A DNA stretch of 64,000 nucleotides from UMGS1002 sp964570825 (GCA_964570825.1 CAZMZJ010000003.1:1-64000); one strand, 5' to 3'. Positions 25,731-34,610 are shown, counted from the first letter of the stretch. The notes: a model not told the origin generated them from the sequence alone. A program made the numbers and translations.

Positions 25731-27176
25731 ATGGACGGATGCAAATACACGATAAAGGATTATAAACCTGAGAAGCTGTTTCGCTTTTTTGAAGAAATAT
25801 CAGCGATCCCTCGCGGTTCGAAGAACGAAGCCGGCGTAGCGGATTATCTTGAACGTTTTGCGGCGGAACGCGGGCTTGAATGCTACCGCGACGGAATCAA
25901 TAACGTGCTGATAAAGAAGCCGGCGACGCCGGGGTATGAGAGCGAGCCGACGGTTCTGCTTCAGGGGCACACCGACATGGTATGCGAGAAGAACATGGAC
26001 ACGCCGCATGATTTTGCGTCTCAGCCGCTTGACCTTTACGTTGAGGACGGATGGCTGCGCGCGCGCGGCACGACGCTGGGAGCCGACGACGGGATTGCCG
26101 TCGCGGTCATGCTTGCGCTGCTCGACGGAGAGGCTGCGGAGCATCCGGCGCTTGAATGTCTTTTTACTGTGGAAGAGGAAACAGGGCTGACCGGGGCCAG
26201 GAATTTTGACTATTCAAAGATATCCGCCTGCCGGATGATAAACATGGACAGCGAAGGCGAGGGGCAGGCGGTGGTGGGCTGCGCTGGCGGCTGCCGTACT
26301 GACATCACGCTTCCGGTTGATTTTGTTCCTGCGGCAGGCCAGGCGATGTCAATAAAGGTAAACGGGCTTATGGGCGGGCATTCCGGCATGGATATAGGCA
26401 CAGGCCGTGCTAACGCCAATAAGATCATGGGGAGGCTGCTTCTTGCGCTTCGCCGCGACACTGACTACAACCTGATAAGCATAAACGGCGGGCTTATGGA
26501 AAACGCCATACCGCGCGAATGCGAGGCGGTGCTGACCGGGCGTGATTTTGATGTGATACGCGACAAGGCGGTGCGCATCGCCGCGTCGCTTGCGTCGGAG
26601 CTGTGCCGCGATGACGCGGGATTTTCGCTCACATGCACACGCCGCGAAACGCCGAAGCTTATGATGAACTGTTCACTCACCCGGAAGGTAGCGGCGATGC
26701 TTGGCTCTATAAATAACGGGGTGCTGCGCATGAGCGACGACGTGCCGGGTCTTGTCGAGTATTCGCGCAATCTCGGCGTAGTCAGAACAGGTCCTGACAA
26801 TATAAAGTTTTCGGTATCGACGCGCTCGGCGATCGAAAGCCAGATTGACGCGTCAATCGATTATCTCGACGCCTTTGCGGAGCTGTGCGGGGCGTCGACG
26901 ATACACTACAACCGCTATCCGGGCTGGAAGTATGAAAAGGAATCCCTGATGCGCGAGAAATATATAAGCGTATGCCGGCGTGTTCTGAGGCGCGAGCCGA
27001 AAATTCTGGCGATACACGCGGGGCTTGAATGCGGGATAATCAAAGCCGCGCTGCCGAAGATGGACATAGTGTCGATAGGGCCGGATATGCTGAACATTCA
27101 TACGCCTGAAGAGAAGCTGGATCTTTCGAGCATGGAGCGCTTCTGGCAGATAATAGCGGGGATGCTGAAAAAATAA
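25731..27176 (+). CDS. pepD: Cytosolic beta-alanyl/Xaa-His dipeptidase, M20 family
   Basis: A 481-residue metallopeptidase of the PepD (cytosol nonspecific dipeptidase) branch of family M20. Metal and catalytic residues appear in LQGHTDMVCEK (His and catalytic Asp), GADDGIAVA (bridging Asp), TVEEETGLTGA (catalytic Glu and metal Glu) and NMDSEGEG (metal Asp). The dimerisation insert contains GLMGGHSGMDIG. The C-terminal HAGLECGI carries the last metal His. All are intact, so an active enzyme cleaving dipeptides including carnosine-like substrates is expected. Upstream GGAGG is 12 nt from ATG 25731, slightly far. Ends before a bidirectional hairpin. Confidence 0.95.
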   Translation: MDGCKYTIKDYKPEKLFRFFEEISAIPRGSKNEAGVADYLERFAAERGLECYRDGINNVLIKKPATPGYESEPTVLLQGHTDMVCEKNMDTPHDFASQPLDLYVEDGWLRARGTTLGADDGIAVAVMLALLDGEAAEHPALECLFTVEEETGLTGARNFDYSKISACRMINMDSEGEGQAVVGCAGGCRTDITLPVDFVPAAGQAMSIKVNGLMGGHSGMDIGTGRANANKIMGRLLLALRRDTDYNLISINGGLMENAIPRECEAVLTGRDFDVIRDKAVRIAASLASELCRDDAGFSLTCTRRETPKLMMNCSLTRKVAAMLGSINNGVLRMSDDVPGLVEYSRNLGVVRTGPDNIKFSVSTRSAIESQIDASIDYLDAFAELCGASTIHYNRYPGWKYEKESLMREKYISVCRRVLRREPKILAIHAGLECGIIKAALPKMDIVSIGPDMLNIHTPEEKLDLSSMERFWQIIAGMLKK

Positions 27177-27190
27177 AATAAATATAAAAT

Positions 27191-27226
27191 TAAAGCGGCG
27201 CGGATAATGATATCCGCGCCGCTTTA
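27191..27226. terminator. Bidirectional hairpin between convergent genes
   Basis: A perfect 16-bp stem (27191-27206 with 27211-27226) with ATGA loop and A/T at the base. Poor T-run, but its place between convergent pepD and the ABC operon supports a terminator role. Confidence 0.75.
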
Positions 27227-27255
27227 ACGCTTAAATTATAAATGGGTGAGCCGGT

Positions 27256-27603
27256 TTACATAAATTTATTGAGGATATATCCGACCTTGCGGCATGCTGT
27301 GACGAGGCGCCTTCCGCCGATTAAGGCGGATTTTTTATTTATTGAATTGATGTGCACCGGAACGCTGCCCGCTCCGAGGTCGGGGCATTCTCTGCATATA
27401 TCTTCTATCGACGCCGCTTTCGGATAATGGCGTATAATAGAGCGCATTATGCCGTTCTCGCGCGGAGTAAGGTTGAGCGGACAGCCGAGCAGTAACAGTC
27501 TGCCGCGCTCATCCTCCCTCAGCCAGAACAGGCTCATTTCAGCGCCGGGAGCAGCATCGGCGTCCTGCTGAGCCGGGCTATTATCGTTCAGATCTGTCGT
27601 CAT
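27256..27603 (-). CDS. Stand-alone winged-helix (OmpR/PhoB-type) protein
   Basis: A 115-residue protein whose second half resembles the C-terminal effector domain of OmpR/PhoB regulators: LTPRENGIMRSII, an ASIEDICRECP helix, VPVHINSINKKSALIGG recognition region and a VGYILN wing. There is no receiver domain; the first 40 residues are polar and likely disordered. It starts 2 nt after the ABC ATPase stop, so it is the last gene of the lysine-riboswitch operon, probably translationally coupled since no good SD is present. It could regulate the operon or amino-acid metabolism; function unknown. Confidence 0.7.
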   Translation of the reverse strand: MTTDLNDNSPAQQDADAAPGAEMSLFWLREDERGRLLLLGCPLNLTPRENGIMRSIIRHYPKAASIEDICRECPDLGAGSVPVHINSINKKSALIGGRRLVTACRKVGYILNKFM

Positions 27604-27605
27604 AA

Positions 27606-28364
27606 TTATTTTTCGAGCACGCGCGAGAGGAATTCTCTTGTGCGTTCCTTTTTGGGGTTGTTGAAAATGATTTCGGGAATATTGTCTTCTTCAATTACGC
27701 CCTTGTCCATGAAAACGACCCGGTCGGAGACGTCGCGCGCGAAGCTCATCTCGTGAGTGACCACGAGCATCGTCAGGCCTGTTTCGGCGAGGGATTTCAT
27801 GACCGAAAGCACTTCGCCGACCATTTCCGGGTCGAGCGCTGAAGTCGGCTCGTCGAAGAGCATTACCTCGGGCGACATTGACAGGCTTCGCGCGATTGCC
27901 ACGCGCTGCTTCTGTCCGCCCGAGAGCTGGCGCGGTTTTGCGTAAATGAACTGTGACATTCCGACCTTGTCAAGGAACTTCATCGCAATCTCGCGGGCCT
28001 CGTCGCGGCTGCGCTTCAGCACCTTGACCTGTCCTATGACGCAGTTTTCAAGGGCGTTCATGTTGTTGTAGAGGTTGAACTGCTGGAACACCATTCCGAC
28101 CTTCGCGCGGTACTGGTACAGCGAGGGTATTTCGGTCTGGATGTTCTGGCCGTTGAAATAGATCGCTCCGGAGGTAGGCATCTCAAGCAGGTTGACGCAG
28201 CGGAGCATTGTGCTCTTGCCGGAGCCTGAGGCGCCGATGATGCTGACGACCTCGCCCCGCTTTACCGACATACTGATGTCATGCAGGACCTCGTGGTCGC
28301 CGAAATTCTTTTTAAGGTGTTCGATTTTAATAACCGGGGTTTGGGAGGAACAGTTTTCAGTCAT
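27606..28364 (-). CDS. Polar amino acid ABC transporter ATPase
   Basis: A 252-residue ATPase of the amino-acid (GlnQ/HisP-like) type. Walker A GASGSGKST, Q-loop FQQFNLY, signature LSGGQKQRVA, Walker B VMLFDEPTSALD and the switch His in VTHEM are intact. It energises uptake by the permease and binding protein encoded upstream. ATG 28364 has AAGGAGG at 9-nt spacing and overlaps the permease stop by 8 bp; a longer reading to 28463 lies inside the permease and is not used. Lysine-riboswitch control points to lysine or a related basic amino acid as cargo. Confidence 0.95.
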   Translation of the reverse strand: MTENCSSQTPVIKIEHLKKNFGDHEVLHDISMSVKRGEVVSIIGASGSGKSTMLRCVNLLEMPTSGAIYFNGQNIQTEIPSLYQYRAKVGMVFQQFNLYNNMNALENCVIGQVKVLKRSRDEAREIAMKFLDKVGMSQFIYAKPRQLSGGQKQRVAIARSLSMSPEVMLFDEPTSALDPEMVGEVLSVMKSLAETGLTMLVVTHEMSFARDVSDRVVFMDKGVIEEDNIPEIIFNNPKKERTREFLSRVLEK

Positions 28365-29133
28365 TCGGCTCGCCCTCCTTGTGCACATGGATTTCGGCTT
28401 TCGGGTCGGTCTGCGAGCCGAATATAGTGTAGTTTTCGTCCCCTTCGAGCTTTTTTTCGACAAAACGCAGCAGGCGGGTTATTGAATATGTGAGAATGAA
28501 GTAAATCACGCATACGACGAGATAAGTCTGGAAGACCTGGAAGTTGACCTTTTTGATCACTCCGGCGAAGTAGTAAAGCTCGGTTACCCCGATGACGTTC
28601 AGCACTGAGGTGTCCTTGATGTTGATGACGAACTCGTTGCTGACCGACGGGAGGATGTTGCGCATGACCTGCGGGATGATGACGTTGAACATTGTCTGCC
28701 CGTGTGACATGCCGACGGCGGCTGCTCCTTCAAACTGACCCTTGTCAATTGAGATAATGCCGCCGCGCACTATTTCGGCCATATAGGCGCCGGTGTTAAT
28801 CGAAACAATGAAAATGCCGGCGGGGATGAGCGGGAGAGTGCTGCCTCCGGTTGCGAAGGCATAGCCCCAGTAAATGACCATTGCCTGAACCATCATAGGG
28901 GTTCCGCGGAATATTTCGACATATACGGTGATAAAGCCGTTGAAGAACTTGTGGAGCGCACGCAGGAAAGCGTTTTTGGAGAAGGGTGCGGTGCGGAGGA
29001 TGCCGGTAAGAAGACCGATAGCAAGGCCTGCGACGGTGCCGATGAGTGAAATCAGCATTGTATAGCCGACGCCACGCAGCAGGTATGGATAATAGTCTTT
29101 AAGAATACCGACGACATCTTTGAAGAACTGCAT
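28357..29133 (-). CDS. Polar amino acid ABC transporter permease
   Basis: A 258-residue membrane subunit of the HisMQ/GlnP type. Several hydrophobic helices and the EAA loop (GGIISIDKGQFEGAAAVGMSHGQ, where the EAA---G signature reads EGAAAVGMS) that docks on the ATPase are visible. YVEIFRGTPMMVQ is the other family hallmark. The last 30 residues are polar and acidic. It starts 6 nt after the binding-protein stop, within the lysine-riboswitch operon. A single permease gene suggests a homodimer. Confidence 0.94.
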   Translation of the reverse strand: MQFFKDVVGILKDYYPYLLRGVGYTMLISLIGTVAGLAIGLLTGILRTAPFSKNAFLRALHKFFNGFITVYVEIFRGTPMMVQAMVIYWGYAFATGGSTLPLIPAGIFIVSINTGAYMAEIVRGGIISIDKGQFEGAAAVGMSHGQTMFNVIIPQVMRNILPSVSNEFVINIKDTSVLNVIGVTELYYFAGVIKKVNFQVFQTYLVVCVIYFILTYSITRLLRFVEKKLEGDENYTIFGSQTDPKAEIHVHKEGEPND

Positions 29134-29139
29134 TGACGG

Positions 29140-30018
29140 TTACTTCTTCTTGTAGATGATGACGAGGTTCGACTCATAGTAGACGTTCGTGAAGTCGATC
29201 TGTTCCTCGCGCTCGGAAGTCGGGCTCATGCCCGCGATGATGGCGTCAACGGTGCCTGCCTGAACGGCGGGTATCAAGGATTCCCATTCGATGGCGTAGA
29301 CCTCAAGCTTGAGGCCGAGCTTGTTTGCGATATACTGGGCGATCTGAATGTCGTAGCCGTTGGCGTAAAGGCCTTCCTTGCCCTCGCCGTAGATCGGGAC
29401 TGCGCCGGTTGTCTTGGCTCCGGTTTCAGTCCAGTTGAAGGGTTTGTAGGCGCATTCCATGCCGACCTTAAGTGTTCCCGTGGTGGAGGCGGGGGCCTCG
29501 GAGGAGAGAGCGAGCGAGTCGACAGTCTGGCCGTTGCTGAGCCTGACCATCTGCTCCATCAGGGCAGCGCGGGTTTCGGAGGAGATTGTAGCGAGCACCT
29601 CGTTGATCCGTGCGGTAAGTGCCGAACCCGTCTTGAGTCCGACGGCTATTCCGACGTCGGCGGCTGTGGCCGTGAAACCGGTGTCATTGTTTTTAAGGTG
29701 GATGTAATCGAGAGCTTCGTCTTCAAGGCAGACTGAGAGAGCAGTGGGCTCCTCGGCGATATAGCCGTCGATAGCTCCGCTCTTAAGGGCGGCGAGGAGG
29801 TCTGTGAAGTCGGGGTAGGTGGAGGTTTTCGCGCCTTCGATCTGGGCGAGAGCGTCGGCGTGGAAGGTGCCGGCCTGGGCGGCGATTTTTGCGCCCTTCA
29901 GATCGGCGAGGCTTTGGGCTTTAGTCAGATTTGTTTGGGTTGTTCCGCAGGCTACGAGGGAAGCGAGGGAGAAGAGAACGAGCAGAACAGCGAGAGAAGA
30001 CTTAAGAAGCTTTTTCAT
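29140..30018 (-). CDS. Amino acid ABC substrate-binding lipoprotein, circularly permuted
   Basis: A 292-residue lipoprotein (lipobox LVAC, Cys24) of the polar amino acid binding family (SBP_bac_3), but with its halves in reversed order. Residues 31-165 match what is normally the C-terminal part (SLADLKGAKIAAQAGT ... DVGIAVGLKTGS ... LATISSETR). After a short linker (166-181), residues 182-292 match what is normally the N-terminal part (LKVGMECAYKPFNW ... GYDIQIAQYIANKLG ... AGMSPTSEREEQIDF), and the protein stops right at the hinge after NLVIIYKKK. Nothing is missing, so this looks like a clean permutation rather than a truncation. First gene of the lysine-riboswitch operon; ligand probably lysine. 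Confidence 0.85.
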   Translation of the reverse strand: MKKLLKSSLAVLLVLFSLASLVACGTTQTNLTKAQSLADLKGAKIAAQAGTFHADALAQIEGAKTSTYPDFTDLLAALKSGAIDGYIAEEPTALSVCLEDEALDYIHLKNNDTGFTATAADVGIAVGLKTGSALTARINEVLATISSETRAALMEQMVRLSNGQTVDSLALSSEAPASTTGTLKVGMECAYKPFNWTETGAKTTGAVPIYGEGKEGLYANGYDIQIAQYIANKLGLKLEVYAIEWESLIPAVQAGTVDAIIAGMSPTSEREEQIDFTNVYYESNLVIIYKKK

Positions 30019-30068
30019 GGTGTCTTATCCTTTCAAAAATAATTAACAATTATAGCTAATTTGTAAAT

Positions 30069-30305
30069 AAAAAATGAACGCCGTGACCGAGTGTGTCACG
30101 GCAATAAATAAAACATAAGCCCCGCTTATGTATCATTGCTATGATAGCGCTCCACTTTCGTGACAGTCTGGCACATATTTTGCGTCAACCCAGCGCTGCG
30201 GTCGCATTCATTTCCGCAGCCCTTCGGCGGAAATTCCTTTTTGCCGCCGGGTGAATGCCCGTTTTAATGCGGCGTACTTATAATTTCCGCGCCTCTACCA
30301 ATGCG
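30069..30305 (-). ncRNA. Lysine riboswitch (L box) with two terminators
   Basis: On the minus strand the L-box conserved elements occur in order from 30305: GGTAGAGGCGC, AAGTA, GGCGGCAAAAAGGA, CCGCCGAAGGGCTGCGG, CCAGACTGTCACGA and GTGGAGCGCTATC, with P1 formed by GGTAG/CTATC. Two intrinsic terminators follow: ACATAAGC/GCTTATGT (30131-30113) with TTTTATTTAT, and GCCGTGAC/GTCACGGC (30102-30080) with a T6 run. Lysine should repress the ABC operon starting at 30018. The region between 30306 and 30612 is A/T-rich and holds nothing else I can support. Confidence 0.93.
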
Positions 30306-30612
30306 TTATAAATTGTTGAATAAATGATAACACAGACGCGGAAAAAAAACAATAGCTTGCCGGAAATATTAAATATTTCGTCGCAATACACTAAAAAGCC
30401 ATAAAAATACAATAAAAAACATTAAAAATAAACAAACAGTCATTATAAAATTGCCGAATAAAATAAAAAGCGAGCGCTGCGGCATATTTTCATACACGTC
30501 CGAGGAATAATTATGCAATAATATTCGGCTCGCGATTCGCCATAAGTCAGCAGCGATCGACAAACCGTGCCGGACAGAAGAAGTGATTTCGCAGAAAAAT
30601 CCGAATTAACCC

Positions 30613-30641
30613 TATACAAAAAACGGCGGCTATGTTATAAT
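30613..30641 (+). promoter_or_regulatory. Promoter of rlmB
   Basis: TATACA (30613-30618), 17-bp spacer, TATAAT (30636-30641), 56 bp before the start codon. Confidence 0.6.
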
Positions 30642-30696
30642 TTATGATGAGTTATAATGAGGCTGTAAAATGTATTAAAACAAAAGGAAGAATGAA

Positions 30697-31611
30697 ATGA
30701 AAGACCGGTTTGACAATAAGAAAAATACTGGCGATGGCAGGGAATTAAGCCGCGGTGTGAAATCAGCCGTGCCGAACGGAACTTCTCAGGGCGGGCAAAG
30801 GCCTGCGCTGCCGAAGGAAAACAGAACGGGATCAAGAGAAAAGGGCGAAAATGCAGGCGCGGCGCGCGAGCCTGTGGAGGGAGCCGTAATAGGGCGCAAC
30901 GCCGTACGTGAACTTCTCAGGTCCGGTCGCGAAATAGATAAAATTTTTGTTCGCAAGGGAGACCGCGAAGGCTCTATCGTTGTGATTATCGCCGAGGCAA
31001 AGAACGCGGGGATTCCGGTTATCGAGGTTGAAAAAGCAAAACTTGACTCGATGTCTGGGGGAGCTAACCATCAGGGTGTCGTTGCCATGGCGGCTGAGAA
31101 GGAATATTCGTCGATTGAAGACATACTGAAAATTGCCGAAGATCGTGGAGAGGCGCCTCTTATTGTGATTGCCGACGGGATAACAGACCCGTACAACCTC
31201 GGAACGCTGATACGCTGCGCCGAGGGAGCGGGAGCTCACGGACTCATAATTTCGAAACGCAGAGCCTCCGGACTTACGCCGCTTGTGACCAAGGCGTCGG
31301 CAGGTGCTGTCGAGCATCTGGCAATTGCCAAGGTGCCGAACATCACCGCGGCAATTGAGGCGTTGAAGGAAAAGGGAATCTGGATTTTTGCTGCTGAAGC
31401 GGGCGGAAAGGCTTATTACGAGACCGATTTTTCCGGTCCGTGTGCAATAGTGCTCGGAAGCGAGGGCGAGGGAATCTCTCGTTTGGTGCTTGAAAAAAGC
31501 GACTTTGTCGTATCGATACCCATGTACGGAAAAGTGAATTCCTTCAATGTTTCAACCGCGGCCGCGGTGCTTTTGGCCGAAGCGTCAAGGCAGCACCGGG
31601 CAAAAAAATAA
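30697..31611 (+). CDS. rlmB: 23S rRNA 2'-O-methyltransferase, TrmH/RlmB family
   Basis: A 304-residue SpoU-class (SPOUT knot) methyltransferase. The first 60 residues are polar, basic and probably disordered. A substrate-binding L7Ae-like domain begins at GAVIGRNAVRELLRSG. The catalytic knot has motif 1 (DPYNLGTLIRCAEGAG), motif 2 (VLGSEGEGIS) and motif 3 (IPMYGKVNSFNVSTAAAVLL), all complete. By this domain order it fits RlmB, which methylates G2251 of 23S rRNA in E. coli, although other TrmH-family rRNA/tRNA targets are possible. AAAGGAAG precedes ATG 30697. Confidence 0.88.
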   Translation: MKDRFDNKKNTGDGRELSRGVKSAVPNGTSQGGQRPALPKENRTGSREKGENAGAAREPVEGAVIGRNAVRELLRSGREIDKIFVRKGDREGSIVVIIAEAKNAGIPVIEVEKAKLDSMSGGANHQGVVAMAAEKEYSSIEDILKIAEDRGEAPLIVIADGITDPYNLGTLIRCAEGAGAHGLIISKRRASGLTPLVTKASAGAVEHLAIAKVPNITAAIEALKEKGIWIFAAEAGGKAYYETDFSGPCAIVLGSEGEGISRLVLEKSDFVVSIPMYGKVNSFNVSTAAAVLLAEASRQHRAKK

Positions 31612-31691
31612 AAATCGCGATTAACAATTAACATATAAATAAATTCCGCTGAAATAATCGACACCTTGCCGAAAGGAGACGGGTTTGCCGG

Positions 31692-34610
31692 ATGGACGAA
31701 AACGAAAAGAACGCACGTGAAATAAACGATATGCTGACAAAACTTCGGGAATCGGTTGTAAGCAGCGCAAAAAACAGAGCCGGGAACAGAAAAAACGGCA
31801 GCGTCAGTTATGACAGAGAGCTGGCGGAGCTGCTCAAAAAGCATCTTGGAGATGATTCGGACAATGGAAAAGGTGAAGGCGGCGGAGCATCTGGCGAAAT
31901 AAATGACCGGAACGAGGAATTTTCGACCGCCGATCTGTCTATCGTTAAAGACGGAACTGTTGATCCCGGACGATTCGGTAGAGAAATCCGGAGAGATGAT
32001 CTTGCACCCGCCCCGGAAGCCGGAGATAACGGGGAAAATCCTGTTGCAAAAACGGATCAAGACACGGAAGACGTGGCGGGAGAGCCGTCGCGCAAAACGT
32101 CCGTAAAAAACGAAGAAATGTCCGACGGAGCCTCTTTAAGCGGGGAAAACGGAAGCTCTGAAATTCCCCCTGCTTTGCGCGAGGCGCTTGATAATGCTTT
32201 CAGGGCCGAAAAAGAAGGGAATTACAGTCCGGAAAAACAGGAAAGCAGGGGACAGCCCGGAACCGCAAATCAATCTGAAGGCACGGGTATGTCCGTTGAT
32301 TCAACGGACTGCACTGAAGCTGAAAAAGCGTACGAGCTGAAAGAGCCAAAGCTTCCGGACGAACCCGGTGAAGACGAGGCCGCCTGGTTTAGTAATGAAG
32401 ATCCGGGCGAGGATAGGGGCGCTGACGATGAAAATCCGGCTTCCGGCATCAACGCCGCGGACAGTAATAACGTTAATAATACAAGCGAACCGCGGCAGAC
32501 CGAAGAGAAAACCATGATTGACGAAGCGGAATCGCCGGCAGCGGATGAGTCAGCGGCAAACGAAGTGCTTGCGTTAAAATCCGATATTGACGCGGATAAC
32601 AAATCCGGATCAGAATTGGATTTTGATCGGGATAATATTCCTATAACATCCGGCGTACAGCAGCATATTGATTTTTCAACGGCAGAAATGTCGGCCCGGA
32701 CAAGCACCGGCAGTGAAGTAACATCACAAAGCAATAAAAAAGCTCCGTCATACAGCGATGATGAAATAAAAATGATGCTCGCACTGGGATACGAGTCGGA
32801 GCTCGGCGAGCAGATCGGCAAAGATAAAATACGCTTTATAAAACGCGGAAAAACAGACGCAGCCCAAAACAGCGAGACCGTTACCGGGATTTGTTCTGAT
32901 GCCCGGGCATATTCAGGCAGCGAATACCTGAGCCACGAGCAGGATGAAGAAATCAAGAAAAGCTACCGGCGCTGCGTTATAGACTCGGTATTCCGTCTTA
33001 TCGGAACCGCATTCATAGCAGTTGTACTCGGTGTCCTTGAAAACATCGGATATACCGGTATTAAAATGCCCGACGCTTTCAATCCGTCAGGCTCGCCGCT
33101 GCTTTTTACTCTGATAGCGCTGGCGCTCTTTACCGCTGCCGCTGCGATGCTGTGGCAAAAACTGTTAGGCGGACTTATAAAGCTTGTCCGTTTCGATCCC
33201 GAGCCTGATTCGCTTACCGCCGCTGTGGCGACGCTGAATATAATTTATGATATCGCGGTTATGGCGCTTCATCCGGCGTCGGTTATGCTTTACAATTTTC
33301 CGTCGTCGCTCTGCCTTGTGCTATCGGCGGTATCGGAGCTGCTTGATACAATAAGGGAAAAAGACACCTTCGCAATAATTTCTTCTGATGAAGACAGATA
33401 TACTCTTGCAGCGTCGGACAGTATTGAAGACGGCGCCGAAAAAAGGCGCATCCCGTCATACAGTGTCAGAAAAGCTTCTTTCACCGAAGGATATTTCAGA
33501 CGGACAAATGAAAAAAAGAAGAACATTTATCTCCTGAACTATATCATCATTCCGGCGGCCGCCGCCGGGGTTATGATGGCTTTTATAACGGCCGGAATAA
33601 CATCGGATGTCGCAAAGGCGTTTTCGGCATTTATGGCGTCGGTCCTCATCTGTATGCCGTCATCCCTGCTTCTTCTTATTTCGCTGCCGCCGGCGCTTGC
33701 GTCACGGCGCCTGCGAAAACATGGCTGCGCTATCGTGGGACTTGCGGGAATAGACGAGTATTCAAAACGCAAGATGATTGTCTTCGAGGACAGGACGATG
33801 TTTCCTTCGCGCAGTATTCATACAAAAGGAATCAAACTTTACGACGGCTTTGAAATCTACGATATGCTGGTGAAGACCGGTTCGCTTTTTTCAGTGGTAG
33901 GAGGTCCGCTCGGAGAAATTTTTGAAACAGGGAATGCCAAGTACCGCCAAGTAAATAATATTAAGCTGGTTAAAGCCGAGCGAGGCGGGGTAGAGGCTGT
34001 TGTTGACGGCAATAAACATCTGCTTGCCGGAAGCTATGAATTCCTTGAAAAGTACGGCATATATCCGAAACGCAATCCGCGCGACGAACAGCTGGCTGCG
34101 GAGGGCGAGGTGACAATAATTTATATTGCAATAGACAAGCGCGCTGCGGCAAGGCTTTACGTCGACTACCGCCCCGACGCCGATTTTGAACGCGCCGCGG
34201 CGATTCTCACCGACTGCGGCAACAGAGTTGCAATCCGTACCTGCGATCCGGGGATCGACGGGAATATGGTGGAGCGAAAGCGCGGTGCCGACGCATGCGA
34301 AATCAGCATACTGCGCACCGCCGGCGCGGAAACAGACACAAATGCCGGCGGAATCGATTCCGGCATCGTGGCGCTCGGTTCTCCGTGCAGTCTTGCGGAA
34401 CCTGTCCTCGTCGCAACCGAGCTTAAAAAGGTGCGCCGCCGCGGTCTTATAACGATACTCGGCGTGTTTATAATAAATATTATTTTTTCCGCCGTCCTTG
34501 CCGTGACCGGAACACTCGGATTCATTGTTTCCGGCGTCGCAGCCGCATACCTGATCCTCTGGCTTCTCCCGGTATTCTTTATCACCTTCAGCAATTCTTA
34601 TGAATGGTAG
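31692..34610 (+). CDS. P1B-type ATPase-like membrane protein, degenerate, acidic N-tail
   Basis: A 972-residue protein I do not recognise by name. Residues 1-430 are acidic, Ser/Glu/Asp-rich and probably disordered. Then comes a P1B heavy-metal ATPase layout: four membrane helices (about 433-550), a short loop where the actuator domain should be but with no TGE, two helices (about 616-669, ending CMPSSLLLLISLPPALASRR where CPC transport motifs usually lie), a cytoplasmic part (675-915) and two last helices (917-965). The phosphorylation site reads FEDRTMFPS with Asp700 kept but DKTGTLT lost. GVEAVVDGNKHLLAGSYEFL matches the N-domain, DYRPDA and TCD (850-852) match the P-domain, and no GDGxND is visible. 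Likely a pseudo-ATPase or sensor. Confidence 0.7.
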   Translation: MDENEKNAREINDMLTKLRESVVSSAKNRAGNRKNGSVSYDRELAELLKKHLGDDSDNGKGEGGGASGEINDRNEEFSTADLSIVKDGTVDPGRFGREIRRDDLAPAPEAGDNGENPVAKTDQDTEDVAGEPSRKTSVKNEEMSDGASLSGENGSSEIPPALREALDNAFRAEKEGNYSPEKQESRGQPGTANQSEGTGMSVDSTDCTEAEKAYELKEPKLPDEPGEDEAAWFSNEDPGEDRGADDENPASGINAADSNNVNNTSEPRQTEEKTMIDEAESPAADESAANEVLALKSDIDADNKSGSELDFDRDNIPITSGVQQHIDFSTAEMSARTSTGSEVTSQSNKKAPSYSDDEIKMMLALGYESELGEQIGKDKIRFIKRGKTDAAQNSETVTGICSDARAYSGSEYLSHEQDEEIKKSYRRCVIDSVFRLIGTAFIAVVLGVLENIGYTGIKMPDAFNPSGSPLLFTLIALALFTAAAAMLWQKLLGGLIKLVRFDPEPDSLTAAVATLNIIYDIAVMALHPASVMLYNFPSSLCLVLSAVSELLDTIREKDTFAIISSDEDRYTLAASDSIEDGAEKRRIPSYSVRKASFTEGYFRRTNEKKKNIYLLNYIIIPAAAAGVMMAFITAGITSDVAKAFSAFMASVLICMPSSLLLLISLPPALASRRLRKHGCAIVGLAGIDEYSKRKMIVFEDRTMFPSRSIHTKGIKLYDGFEIYDMLVKTGSLFSVVGGPLGEIFETGNAKYRQVNNIKLVKAERGGVEAVVDGNKHLLAGSYEFLEKYGIYPKRNPRDEQLAAEGEVTIIYIAIDKRAAARLYVDYRPDADFERAAAILTDCGNRVAIRTCDPGIDGNMVERKRGADACEISILRTAGAETDTNAGGIDSGIVALGSPCSLAEPVLVATELKKVRRRGLITILGVFIINIIFSAVLAVTGTLGFIVSGVAAAYLILWLLPVFFITFSNSYEW

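Noticed and set aside
29140..30018. Binding-protein gene as a simple truncation or frameshift
   Set aside because: Both halves are complete and in one frame, with a normal lipoprotein signal at the front; only the order is changed.
30369..30563. A 64-residue hydrophobic reading on the minus strand
   Set aside because: It begins with TTG, lacks an SD and lies in A/T-rich spacer where hydrophobic readings arise by chance.
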